Source: Tetracladium setigerum (Eukaryota; Ascomycota; Leotiomycetes; Helotiales). From it: 64,000 nucleotides of DNA. The position numbers were made by a program, and so were the translations under genes. Positions 35,323-47,719 of the stretch are shown here, one piece after another (within the stretch, counting starts at the first letter, position 1; the number at the start of each line of letters is the position of its first letter). The stretch spans positions 1,116,001 through 1,180,000 of the forward strand of contig PZJY01000010.1 in the NCBI GenBank assembly GCA_031472005.1, read 5' to 3'. Below the pieces are notes generated by a model. The model saw only the letters and a program-made list of their open reading frames with translations, searched no databases and was not told where the DNA came from.

Positions 35323-36412
35323 TGTGGCGACGAGTACGTTGGCGTTAACGAGTTATGTAGAGGCGCCGGTGTCGTATGGTAACTCTTTCCAACAAGTGCT
35401 GGGAAGACTGAGCGCCACGAATGTTGCGAGTAAAAAGAGGATAATCGCTGGCGTTGCAGCACCACTGCTTTGGGATGATGGTAGGTTTGTGAGATCGAAA
35501 GGTGAAGGAGTGAAGAGACGGGAGTTGGAATGAGAGTAGCCTTGTGAGATCGAAAGATGAAGGCGCGAGGAGACGCGAGTTAAGTAAAGAGTATGCTTTT
35601 AACCAGACTCTCAACCTCTATCTCAACCTCTCTCCACTCTTAGCAAAGGCGTGAAGGTGTGAAAATTCGAAGGTGACGCGAACGATTGTTGCGATTTGGA
35701 CGTTGGGGTTGGGAGGTGGGTATGCGAGATCGAAAGCGAAAAGTAAACACAAAAGGGCAAGACGCGAACGCGAGGATCTCGCGAGGATCTCGCGAGAAAA
35801 AGTGATGGCACGGGCGGAAGGTGCTGATGGAAGAACAAGATATCTGCTCCGCTGTATCTGCTGACCGTGAGGACGGGTAGCTTCGCTGATCATTGGATAT
35901 GTGAAATTTAGAGCAGTGAGTAACAACAGGCTTCGTCCAATAGATGTCTCACGCAACCAAAAGAAAAGATGCATATACATCAGGTAGAATAGACACGGCA
36001 ATTCTTTCAAGCTTATCGGTTTCTACATCTTTGATCATCAAGTATCAAGATACCTTTTGGAATGGCAAATTATGTTTGATCGACCCTTCGTTGTGGGACA
36101 GCAGGCTTGCGAACACATTTTGCAAGATATGATAGGTAGTGTACAGCAATTTGTTTGTTTCTAGAGTATATCTTCTGACTCTCCGAGCGAGAGCTTGTAG
36201 TAGCATATGTCAGTCATAACCAGCAATCACAAATATCGTCGCTCTTTCCTTCGATCAATAGCAAGCCATCCGATCCCGATTGACTCCGTCATCTCAAGCG
36301 TCTAGAACAGTGCTTTCATATCTCCACCTCCCACACTCTTCCCTCCATTTGCCATTATCGATATTCCAGTAAATACCCACCTAAGCTCCAGGATTTTTTA
36401 ATTAGAGAATAA
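35323..36412. other. Spacer between the two Myb-like paralogs
   Basis: About 1.1 kb holding the promoter of copy A and the 3' flank of copy B. Minus-strand open frames at 35345-36010 are Arg/Ser/Leu-rich, overlap one another, and lack motifs; the nearest repeats read CGAGGATCTCGCGAGGATCT near 35770-35790. No gene is called. Confidence 0.4.
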
Positions 36413-38215
36413 TTACTTCTGATAAGCCTCCATCAGGGCTTCGACCGCACTCTTCTTTTCTACCAAGAGGTCCAGTTGGCTCTTATACTTGCCCGCACGT
36501 TCCATATGTTGCTGCTTCTCCAATTGCAGCGCGTTCTCCTGGGCCTGCATCTCCAACAACGTTGACTCGATATCTCGTAAAACTTTAGTGGTTTCTGCCT
36601 TGTTTCTTACCACTACCGAGATTTGCTCAGAAATGCCTTTAGCCTCTGCTCTCATAATCGAGATCATGTCATTGTTCAGTGACGAAGAGGTTCGAACGTT
36701 CCGCTCCTTGTTCGAGATAAATGCTCCGTCGCTCGACTGTCGAAGATCCTCTCGCTCTTGATTTTCAGTAGGTTTTTGACTAGCTCGACGAGCTCGCTTG
36801 TATGGTGGAGCAATTTCCTCCTCTTCACCTCCTGATGAGTACCCCGCATGCCTATTACGTGTCTAGGTAATAAAGTCAGTACTATAATACTGTGTGAGTC
36901 AAAGGGAATTCTCACCTTGATAATCGAGTTTCTCTTCCTTTCTAACCCTGATTTAGATAGCCGTCTTTCCTTTTCCAAGAGCTTGACTAGCGGAACATCG
37001 TCGTCTTCCGAATCATACCTTTCTACTTCGTCTTGTAAAGAGGCCCTCATTTTCCGCCATTGCTGTTCCACGGCATACTTTGTTCGTTTATATCCCTGGT
37101 CCGTATGTTTTCTCGAGATTTCTGACCAGCTCGCTCCTGTTGCGGATTCCCGATCCACCAGCTTTTTGAACTTCAATATTTCATCGCTTGTCCATCTTTT
37201 TGATGTGAGTTTTGGTAGAGGTTCCTTCGAGCCGTCGCAAGTGGCATCTGAGGCATCGTCCGGTTCACTGTAATAACCATTAATGCCGGTAGACTCGAGG
37301 CTATCTGTCGAGTGAGAATTGATAGGTTTTTCACCCAGGTGCAGCTTTCGCCAACGATGTCTGCAAGAATTGGCAGTTCTCTCAAACCCGGCATCCTTAA
37401 GTTGCTGAGAGATAAGCTTGAAGACCTGCTCTTGGCTTACACCAGGCACACCACTAAGCATATCTTGACTCGCCTTGGCAAGTTCTTTTAATTTTTGTGT
37501 CTCTTCTTCACCCCAGCTTCGTAGACCTTGGGAACTCTCTGCAAGTTTGGAATTAGGTGGAAACGTGGAAACCTGTTGATGTTGAGAGATCTGTGAAGGT
37601 TGGGAAGCCTGTGGCTCTCGTTGATTCCTCGACTCGACCTGTTCCTCAACCACAATGGATGAATTCTCTGGGAGCTTGAATGTAACAATGGCCCGATTAT
37701 GGTCTTTCTGTGAAAAGGAGGTAGATGCTGATTCTGGCGCAGAGTTGTTCACCTCGGTTTCGAGCCTAGCGTTCGTGACAGCGACCGGTTTTCCAATTCT
37801 GAGATCAGTGTTCCTTGAGTTGTTGGAAGGAGGAGGTGTTGTGAACGGGAATGTGTCTCGAAATTCTTCTTGATGGCGAACCAAGTAATCTATGCATCAG
37901 AATCCAGTTAGCTTTTGAAACCAAGAGGGATGGACATATCGTATTTGTGAGTACGTACACCACTGAAGCACGTATTAGTAAACTCTCTTAAAAGAAAAGA
38001 CATGAATAGAAACTCACATGAGCTAGGCAATGGTGAGAAGATCTGTTAACACCAAGCTTCTTTAACTTGTCGGCCAGTTGAGACCAAATCTGCTTCTCTG
38101 TTGATCGATCGTCGACAGCGATCCCAGCTTCCAGATGCCAGATCGTAAGCAGAGTCTCACAGAACTTATCGTGCTCGTCGGCACTCCAGTCGTTGAGGTA
38201 AACCATTTTAGGCAA
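36413..38215 (-). CDS. Myb/SANT-like (trihelix-type) protein with C-terminal coiled coil, copy B
   Basis: Exons 38215-38018 (donor GTGAGT), a predicted 4-nt micro-exon 37962-37959 (TGGT, donor GTACGT), 37889-36916 and 36862-36413; about 541 aa. The N-terminal unit reads YLNDWSADEHDKFCETLLTI, then IWSQLADKLKKLGVNRSSHH, and the micro-exon adds the aromatic pair WY before YLVRHQEEFRDTFPF. Two more Myb-like units follow, starting SWGEEETQKLKELAKASQ (ending CRHRWRKLHLG) and RWTSDEILKFKKLVDRES (ending VEQQWRKMRASL). A basic patch (PPYKRARRA) may be a nuclear localisation signal. The C-terminus is a coiled coil. It has the same domain order as copy A, with one extra Myb unit, and lies on the same strand: a diverged tandem duplicate. 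Confidence 0.76.
37959..37962 (-). other. Predicted 4-nt micro-exon in Myb-like copy B
   Basis: Between exon 1 (phase 0 end at 38018) and exon 3 (starting at 37889 with two leading bases) one or four bases are needed. TGGT at 37962-37959 is flanked by TTCAG upstream and GTACGT downstream and supplies Trp plus the first base of Tyr, giving HWYYLVRH across the junction. It is inferred from phase and splice signals only. Confidence 0.5.
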
Positions 38216-39247
38216 TTCTTACTAGCTAGTTGAACGATGTGAAGAAGGAAGAGAATATGAGAATCGGAGATCGAGTGGATGCGGAATCGTGGGAAGATTT
38301 GACGAGAAGATCAGAGCGAGGTAAATTCGACGAGGTGAAGACAATCGGGGAGAATCGAATGGTGGAGTAGACAGGGTGGAGGGAACAGTTTGAAGGTCGG
38401 AGAGAGACAGAGAGAAAGAGAGAGAGAGAGAGAAAATAAAAGATGCCTCGAAGAAAAAGTGAATTTTATTGATCTCTGGGTGAAAAAAAGGAGGAAGTCG
38501 CGATGTTGAACATTGAGCAGGCGCGCAAACAGAAACCAACACGCGACCGCGCCTGCTCTATCAACATCAAATTCCGTCTGATTATACGGGATTCCTCTGA
38601 TATATACATTTAGAAGACGCGTCCTATCACCCAACCTACCTTTTCCGTTTCCTGCCTTTGTGTTGTCCTGAAATATGCTCTGTGATGTAGCTCCACCCGT
38701 AGAGCAACATGATTCTAAACGGGCGCCTCATAGAATGATCTATACATTCTGATTCAATATTAGTGATCACAATTAAAGCAACCTGTATAGCTACACAGAG
38801 TCGAGAGGTCAGAGTACAGTTTTGTTACGAAGTCGATTTACGCTCCTCATGAAGTTATTCTTTTTGTTTCTTTTGCCAGCTCGCCCATGATGCATTTCTC
38901 GGGAACAAGAATTCAACGGTCCCAATTCTTTTGAAAGAGCAGACCCACATGAGTGGAAATCCTACCTTGAGCCAGTGTCATATTCTTTCAATATCAGAAA
39001 GTACTACCCCCGTTTTAAAAAAAAGTACGACAGTATACAAATATTCGACAAAAGCCATAATATTTCCAGCAGAATCAATTGAATAACGAATGTCAACGAC
39101 TAATGAACATCAACGGATAAAACGAATAAGAAAAAAGACCATACTTCAAAACTGGATATCCAACGCGGCCCCTCAAATATCTCGTAAATTCATCTCCCGT
39201 GTATCTCCCCGCACACACCCAACCATCCCATCCTCTTCGCCCGAGAC
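38216..39247. other. Intergenic region with GA microsatellite
   Basis: About 1 kb upstream of Myb-like copy B and downstream of the repeat protein gene. A GA-rich tract occupies about 38398-38435 (CT-rich leader when read on the minus strand). The rest shows no gene. Confidence 0.5.
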
Positions 39248-40316
39248 CTACTGAGCGTGACGCTTTGAACGCCACTTCCTTTCTTCCTTCTTTTTCTGTT
39301 TCTTCCTTTTGCCTGCAACTTCAACACTCAAGCCAAGTCGAAGTCTCTCTTCGCCGTCAAGATCATCGTCGTCGGAATTGCTCTTGCGCTTTTGGGAGCC
39401 CTGTTGCCGTTGTTAGCCATGAATAAACTGAAGGCATGGAAAGGAAAGGAAAGGGCAATTTACCACTCGAGAACTTCTCGCCTTTTCAATTCTCTTTGCA
39501 TCTTTCATCAACCTGGCTTTCTCACCTCTACTAATCGGTTCGGGCAATCTTGATTTCTGTAGTTTCACTGCAGCATATGAAGCCAAGAAGTCAGACCGAC
39601 AGCTCTCATCCATATATCAAAACTAGGAAGAAAGACTCACCCTTCTTCTCCGCCTCTCCCTTCTCATTCTCCATTTCCTCTAATCCTCGAATTCTCTGAA
39701 TTAATGCTGCTCTCGCCTTCTTCATCTCCTTCTGCTTCTCCTCCGTCCCCACATATAACCTGACCGATCCCTCTAGCTCCGCTCGCAATGCCCTCAACTC
39801 TGGATTATCTTCTCTCTTCTTTTGGGGTATTTTAGTTGAGCGGAGAAACGTGTCGAGTTTACTTTGGCGATTTGATGACGGCGGTGGTGGAGAATGTGTT
39901 GCTGGGTTGTGTCGGGAATTGCTCTCGCCGTAGAGACTTTCTAGATCTGGATTGGATGTGCGGATTTCTCGACGAGGAATGGGAGGAGTTGATGGACCAC
40001 AAGAACTTCCGAAGATGCTATGGAGATCTGGGTTGGATGCATGAACTGCTGCTGGCTGAGTAGGATGTGGGGTTAATGATCGATGAGAGCTTCCGAAGAG
40101 ACTTTCGAGATTCGAGTTAGATGTATGAACTGCTGGCCGATCAAGAACTGAGGGCGATGATCGATGAGAACTACCAAAGAGACTTGCTGCTTGTGAGCTG
40201 GATGAGTGAAATGCTGATGACCGGTGAGGGGTCGCTGGTGATGGTGGCAGAGACAATGTCCTACTCGATGCTGGCGAGGGCGGCGAGGGCGGCATGATTG
40301 GGAGTGAAGGAGACAT
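39248..40316 (-). CDS. Repeat-containing Ser/Pro-rich protein with basic C-terminus, unknown function
   Basis: Three exons: 40316-39641 (donor GTGAGT), 39567-39464 (donor GTAAAT) and 39400-39248; 310 aa with phases closing. The N-terminal half carries four diverged tandem units of about 27-30 residues with cores ASLFGSSHRS, ESLFGSSHRS, HSIFGSSCGP and ESLYGESNSR, most preceded by SNxxL. The middle is helical and charged (PELRALRAELEGSVRLY, then KQKEMKKARAALIQRI). The C-terminus is highly basic (KRKKQKKKEERKWRSKRH), suggesting nuclear or nucleolar location or RNA binding. I do not recognise the family. Function not assignable. Confidence 0.68.
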
Positions 40317-43300
40317 GTTGAGATGTTTACGGGCGTCGAATGTTGTGTTGTGCTGGGATGTTGTATTCTTGAGGTTGCATTCTTGGTGTTACGTGCAAGT
40401 AGAAATTCTTGGTACAGGTTCAATAATATTTTGTTCAAGAAGGATGAAAGTGATAAGATTTAAAACCCAAGAATTTGCTTTCTAGTTACTCCTGTCAAAT
40501 TTTGCGGCTCACTACTGACTTTTGCTCTGTACAAAATCAAAGGAAGTAACGAAGCTGAAGGCTGGTTGGGCTTTCCACATATTGTGATTGTACTGTTCTC
40601 ACACGATATACTTTTCCAGCAACGTTGCGAAACCTGCACCCGGACTTTCAGTCTGCAGGATACTGAGCCGGTTCAAGCTAGAAGCGTTGCTGAGAATTTG
40701 TTATCTCTATTTTTGCTAATATGTGATATCTATAGCAAAGCCAACACGATCTCGAGCCGAGGAGGAGGGTACGAAGGAACGCGATATATACCAAATCGTG
40801 CAAGCCCCTCTTCTCTCCTTAGGAATTGCATCAACACAACCCCAGGTTCTCCATCAAAAACCATCACAACATTGGCATGTACTCCTACAGAGATGCACAG
40901 AAATGGAATGAGCAATTTGCTTTTATGCTTCATCTTGTAGTCTTTGAAAGTATCTGTCTGGTGATGCTGCTCTTGGCACGTTTGATTGCCACCAAAGCAT
41001 GAAGAAAGCTGTTAAAGTTTTATCATATGCTCGCAGCATGGTAGTATGAAACCATTGAATGCTCTGTAATTGTGCAAACCCCCGGAGAAATACGAGCATT
41101 GGTATCCTTATTACTCCACGACCGCGTCTCAAACGTACGTAAGAGCAAGACTTGTCGCACAAAAAATGGGACAGCACTGGCTGTCAGATCTCAAACGAAG
41201 GATTTGAAATGCAACGAAACAACAGAACAGAACAGACAGAGCACAGATGAGAATATTTGCAAGCAAAAAGTGAATCCGATCCAATACTAAAATAGCAAGA
41301 ATAATGTAAGAAAGTGTAATAAGCTGACTTCATCCGAACTCTCACCGTGGGAGCTGCAGCTAGTACTTTGTAGTGCGACTCAGTCTCCCTGCACCAGCAC
41401 TAGGCCTCCATCGGCTCACGTTGATGCCGTCGCAGAAACGGCAGTGGATTATCAGATCTCTTAACCCATAAGATGTTCAAATAAAGCTCCTAGCCGTCAG
41501 AGCGCTCACGATCTCACGATGCTCCGAGCACAGTCAACCTGGCATACGTGCCGAGTCCAGTCCCAAAGAGCGGAGTGGCGGCACAGATGTCTCTCGATGT
41601 GAAGGTTCAAATTACGGACAACGAGGATGTCGAGGCGACAAACCGAAATTGCGATGGGGAGGATGGTAAGGGCACACACGTGATGTAATTTCCCAACTGC
41701 GGTGCTTTCCGCTTTAAGTGAAATGATCGACAGCTAACTCTGGAGGCGAGTAGTGGGGGAGCTCAGGGGTGGTGGCGTCCCTTGAATCTTGGTGGTGGAA
41801 GGGTGATGGAAGCTGTTTCGTCTTCCTCTCTTTGCTTTTTGGGGAGGATCATTATTGCGCGTTGAATCCTGGAGACTGCTGCCGTCGAGATGTTGGTGTG
41901 GAAGAGCGGTAAGAAGGTTTTTTGTTGGAGTAAGACTTTGTACTTGCATTACTCTCCCCACCGCAACGAAGGAAAGTATCGAGGAATGTAAGAACGGAAT
42001 TCAACGTGCAGAGCTCGACGGTTTCTTGCTTCGTGCGAACTGATACACACACGTTACAGTACTCCGTACACCTGCCTACTGTAACTCCGTATACCTAAAT
42101 TACGAAGCTGGGTACTGTACCGTAGCTATTCCGACATTCGTAGTCTGGTCTGGGCTGGTCCCCACTCGCGTGCACGCGGACGTTAAGGAGGTGGACGAGG
42201 AGTCGAATTATGATATGATGGATGGATGATAATAATAATAGCGAGCGGCTCGTGTAAAGAAAGTGCGAAAAGCTTTGTTCGTCATCTCCTGAATCCTGAC
42301 AGGACGGTATTGTATTACCGTATGGGATGTGGTTGGTAGCGTGCGCTAAGGGGTGCATCTGATATTGCTTTCGAGGAGAGTAAGAGGAGGGGAGGACTGC
42401 ATTTTGCCTATGCTCTGAATCATCAACGGTTTCCCAGATCCCCTTCTCATATCCGTCTCCCTGCCGTTTTGTAATTGCGCAAGCTCATCAGCCCTGTGAG
42501 TTGCCTGGGTTGCTTACCCACTTATGCTAGTTATCAGCAAGTTTAGTCGACCTGATGCTGTTGTCGCTTCGAGGTCCGGATGCTGGCTGATGGGTGAAAA
42601 GAGCAATTATTGTGATAGAGAGGTAGGGGAAGAGAGGGAAGGCAAATAAATACTGTACCTTACCTTAAGATATGGAGTACTGTAGTAGCAGCGCAACTTA
42701 CATACATACATCTCCTATTTTCCTCTGATTCTCATTGTTGTCATTGGGCCCATTATCACTATCATGATCATTCCATGTTGTGGAAAGTCTTGTGTGTCGA
42801 CGGAGTACTACTCTCCTCCTCCCACCACCGGCGGCGCACACCCTCTGACATTCGAAACAGGGGCTGGCTAACCGCATTGGGAAGAGGATCTCCCTCTCGC
42901 AGCTTCGCTTCCTCTTGATGGCCGCTGCCAGAATGTCAGTCTAGTGATTAGCTAATCATTCTTGTAGAGGGAAGGGAATAGTAGAATAAAAATAATAGAA
43001 TAGAATCGAATAGCTGGTACTTTATTGATACTAGGCATTCTCGTTCTTATGATCCCATGATTATTATTATTATCATTACTCTCCATAAACTACAGTCAAT
43101 CCTTCTCTCCCTCCCCACGGAACGCCCCCAATCTCGTCCTGCTGTTGGCACGCTCAACTTAAAAGACAGCCACTACTGCTCTGGCACAACCCACCCCCCT
43201 GCAGCGACGAATGCGGCTTGGGATGTTTCCATCAGCTCTCTGCTCTGGCACAGAATCCATCTCCCTCCCCTACCACCACCACCATACCATACTCTACACC

Positions 43301-43704
43301 ACCACCACCATACATTCTGCTCGCTCACATCGGTGCGACCGCCAAATTCACGAATTTATGACAACCTCACCTTAGCATCATTATCCTTCTTTCTCATCAC
43401 CTTCTCCAACCACTCGCTCATCTTACTCTCTTCCGAATCCTGGACGAGCTGAGGTCCAGCCAACGAGAGCCCTCCCACAAGATCGCCCTGACTAGTTTTC
43501 CTCCCCTGCGACCTCCGTGAGCAATTCCCTGCGACACCATCGCCTGAAGCCGACGACAAAGAGTCTCTCTGCCCCCAATTCATGGTCTGTTGTTAGCATC
43601 TGCAGGTCGGAAATACTCGAGGAGGCAGCGCTGTTCTGCTGGAGGACAGAAAGAAGCACGCACACACAACCATCGCCTCACAGACCCGATAACAATCCTC
43701 CAAC
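40317..43704. other. Gene-poor region (3.4 kb) upstream of the LIM-RhoGAP gene
   Basis: Between the repeat protein (minus) and the LIM-RhoGAP (plus), so both promoters lie here. A TACTCCGTA word is at 42060-42068, with related words nearby (42083, 42803). A minus frame at 43583-43356 (75 codons, with EESKMSEWLEKVMRKKDND) has protein-like composition but no ATG-supported exon structure beyond itself and no family; not called. From 43090 the plus strand is CT/CACC-rich, as in fungal leaders. Confidence 0.45.
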
Positions 43705-46700
43705 ATGGAATCGCCTAGAGATTACATGGACGCTCCCATGGACGCCGACGATATCGCATACCCGTGCAAAGGATGTGGAGATGTACGTCTCTCAAGCAGA
43801 TAGCCCCGTCGTACCTGAAGCTGACTGGCATCTAGATTCTTGAGGAGGGGAAGGCATTTGAACTTGGTAAGTGTCCTGTCTCAGTCCAATCAATGATCAA
43901 CCCACAAGCCTTACTCTCCGGTCTACCTTCGAGATCGAAGGATATGTTGCTCACAGGACTACTGGACGCCTTGCTAACAATTCGCAGCTGGGAACCGATG
44001 GCATTTGAACTGCTTCAGATGTAATACGTGCGGCACCTTACTCGACTCCGATGCGAACCTCTTACTCCTCGGTGATGGCTCCCTTATCTGCAACAATTGT
44101 ACATACAGTTGCAGTGCGTGCAACAACAAGATCGAGGATCTGGCTATCCTGACCGGCGATCAAGCTTTTTGCGCCACTTGCTTTCGCTGCAGAAACTGCA
44201 AGAGAAAGATCGAGAACCTCAGATATGCGCGGACTTCACAAGGCATATTTTGTATGAGTTGTCACGAATCGTTGATGGCAAGGAGGAGAAAGAAGTCCAG
44301 GGCTGCGGCAAACGCAAAATTGAAAAAGGATGACCAGTCGCCAATGCTCGTGGACAAATCTCTGCCCGCTTTGCCACCAAATGCCATTCTACAGAGTGCA
44401 TTCTCCCCAGACCAGGAAACGCCCGACTCGCTGGAAACGGATACGCCAACAGAACTGTCTCCAAGACCGCGTCAAGGCTATGCGCCAGATTCATCGTCGC
44501 GGAGCAGCTCACGTCGACCACGGTCCCTTGAACGGGCCTCGAGCGACCTGCCCATGCGAGATGGATTGACTCTTCCCACCACCACATATCGGAACAATCG
44601 CCATTCCGCAATCTCACAGCTGTCAGATGTCAATGGTGGTGACGGAGAAAGCTTTTTCATTCCCCTAGCACTGGACTCTAGTCCAGCTCCAAGTGCAACA
44701 CCTCGCTCTGTCTCGGACCAATGGGTAGACCAGACGAAGAATATCAAGGAGAACAAAGCCCCTGAAAGGGATTACTTTGGCACCACCAAGAACACTGGCC
44801 GGGGGACTTGTCCAAAAGTCGAGAAATGAGCTCGTCTTCTTCCACTCCCCATATAGGCTTTCAAGAAAAGGGGAGGCAGCCGGCTGCAGATGAGGCGTCA
44901 TTAATCAAAGAGAGCATACGGAAAGCAGCATCTGGCGGGAAGTCTTCGGCGAGAGACTCCCCAGGAATTAAGAACGATGACACTCGGGTGCAACATGCCA
45001 GTTCACCCAAGCACCCTTATAAGAACCAAAACAATCAAAGTTCCAACGAAAAATTCCTTCTGGGCGAAGTTCCGAAGAGTAAGAGGGCTGGTACCTCGAG
45101 GACAAATTCCGAGGCGGATCTGAGTGAAAGCAGCACTCCACGATCCTCCAGCACATCTACTCTACCAATTCGCAAAGAAATTGCGACAAACATTCCTAGA
45201 ACAGATTCTCCAAAAACCTTACTTCCAGCTGACAAAGTTGGAACTCCAAGATCGTCTCAAGACTCTAGATTCAGCGAAGAGGCCAAGTCCAGACCTTCTT
45301 TGGAGTCTAGCAATGCTTCATTGCCGTACGGAAAGTCGATCACTCGAAAGGATGTTGGCATAAGCTCCGTTAGAAGCAATTTTCAATCCAATAGCTCATC
45401 TGATGGAACGGAGACATCTCCATCAACGGCCTCAAGCTCAGATACTCCTGGCGTAACTCCTTCGACTAATGGCAATAGCAAACCCGGGCAAAATTCAATG
45501 ATGTCGCCAAGAGGCGACGATCTGGCACCTCCCAGCAGGGCGCCTACACGCCCACCACCACCTCAACAGAAATCGAGTGATTCTTACATGGTACCAAGAG
45601 CACCACCACCTCCTCCACCCACCGTCCCACAGGCAACGACAGTTCCATTGAGTAGCAAAGACCAGGCTCCAACCAACGGTGCCCCAAGTTCTCCCAAGCT
45701 TCCAAGATGGAGTGCTGGGGGCGATTTCACGATGGATGAAGATATGGCCAGGATTCTTGGGGGCACCGATGAAAGTTCACAATCAATCCTACGCCGCGTT
45801 TCAAATGCCGTGCGACATGGCAGAAATAACAGCGAGACGAGCTCTTCTGCTCGCCAAACCCACGGACGAAGCATTAGCGAGACAACACAACGTACAACTC
45901 AGTCACCTCGTTGGCCAAAGACACCGATCGCGGAAGATGCAGTGCTTGGCGCGAAAGACATCAGCAGCCCTATCTCTGTCGCTTCTCCTGTATCCAATGA
46001 TGACCCTGCTCTGTTGCGAAGACAGCTTCGAAACTCGGAACAAAGAGTTGCTGAGCTTGAGCGACAATTTGTTTCCGAAAAAGATCTGGATTCTCTGAAC
46101 AAAAAATTGGTCGAGAAGCGCAAGACAGTCTCAGTACTGGATTCGCAAACTGAGATCATGATTCGCCAGTTGGAGGTCTTAGCTGGATACGTGGAGAGAG
46201 CAAAGGATTCGAAACAGCCCATGAACATCGCAGAATTAGAGGAGTCTGCCATCAAAGAATTCGTGCAGAAGTTGGAGCGCCTCAAGCAGACCATGGCTGG
46301 AGAAGTTGAGACTTTGTACGAAGAGCGGAACGAATTGTTGGAAGAGAAGAACCAAATCATGATTGACCGTGATCGTGCATTGGTGGAGTTTGAGCAGTTG
46401 TCTTCAAAGAACGCGCAGTTGGCTGATATGAACAATGACTTGACCCACCAAATCCAGGAACGCTTCAAGTCACAAAGCAATCAAGGCTCCCATAGTATTG
46501 ACAGTCCCCGACCACCAATGAACGGCCTTGGTATTTATACTCACCACAACAAGGATAAGTCCAGCGCCTCAATTCAAATGGACGATGGGAGCCTCCGTCC
46601 GTCTACTGGTACGACTTTGTTTGGCCCTGGAAGCGCTAACATGGATCAAGAGGGCATGGAGCCGGCAACGGTACTTTCTGCTCCTCACGTCGTCAACATT

Positions 46701-47719
46701 CGCAAAGGACAGGCAAAGAAGTTTAACTGGAAGAAGGGTGGCCAAACGGTAGCTAAAGGTGTTTCGAAGGGGTTCAAGGGAGCTTTCTCATCGAATCAGC
46801 AAGAACGAAATGCTCAGTGGCAAGGTCAAACCGGAGATAACATTGGAATGCCTTACAACATGACTGTTGCACCCGTGGACTCGCCGGCTGGCACCCAACC
46901 GGGCAGCATTCCAAGATCGCAGACAATGGATCCATCAAAGTCCGGTGGATTTGGGCTCTTCGGCAAGAAGACAAGCAATGTACCCAAATCAGTGTCAACC
47001 AACAATCTTTCAATTGCCGAAAACCCATCGACATTGTTTGGTTCAGACCTGGTTGATCGAGCCGATTACGAACGTCGACAAATCCCAAGTGTAGTCACAC
47101 GATGCATTGAAGAGGTTGAGCTTCGCGGTATGGATGTTGAAGGTATCTACCGAAAGACCGGTGGAAGTGGACAAGTAAAATCCATCCAAGAAGGATTTGA
47201 CCGAACAGAGGATTATGATATCTCAGACCCAGGATTGGACATCACCGCTGTCACCAGTGTTCTTAAGCAGTACTTCAGGAAATTACCCACTCCACTTCTT
47301 ACATTTGATGTCTATGATCGGGTTCTAGAATCAGTTTGTAAGTCATTAATGCCAATTCAACTGCATTTAGCTGCATCTCTAACAAATAATAGCTGTCGAG
47401 GATGAGGAAGATCGTTGCATCCATCTCAGGAACACCTTTAATATGCTACCTCCTAAGCATCGCGATTGTCTCGAGTTCTTGATATTCCATCTGGTCAGAG
47501 TAGCCATGAGAGAGAGCGAGAACTTGGTATGTTTCCTTACTGCCTTGAAACTATGTGTATATCTAACGAATGTAGATGACCCCCAAGAATCTTGCCGTAG
47601 TCTTCGCACCAACAATCATGCGAGACAACAGTTTGGAGCGCGAGATGACCGACATGCACGCCAAAAACAGTGCCGTTCAATTCATCATCGAGAACAGTCA
47701 CGAAATATTCGCTACATAG
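43705..47719 (+). CDS. LIM-domain Rho GTPase-activating protein (Rga1/Rga2-like)
   Basis: Stimulates GTP hydrolysis by Rho-family GTPases (Cdc42/Rho in yeast relatives) and acts at polarity sites. Exons 43705-43782, 43836-43866, 43988-47337, 47393-47526 and 47576-47719; about 1245 aa. Two LIM zinc-binding domains open the protein (CKGC, HLNCFRCNTC, CNNC, CSAC, FCATCFRCRNC, CMSC). A long disordered Ser/Pro region with a proline run follows. Then comes a coiled coil (about 46000-46470: RRQLRNSEQRVAELERQF and the ETLYEERNELLEEKNQIM region). The C-terminal RhoGAP domain has the arginine-finger motif EGIYRKTGG, KQYFRKLPTPLL and NLAVVFAPTIMR. One base is missing at the G5 run 44801-44805: the LIM frame stops at 44829, the downstream frame is open, and restoring one G makes the exon phases close. 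Confidence 0.93.

Noticed and set aside
43356..43583. 75-codon minus frame with EWLEKVMRKKDND
   Set aside because: Protein-like composition, but it lies in the RhoGAP leader/promoter and shows no family or further exons; kept only as a note.
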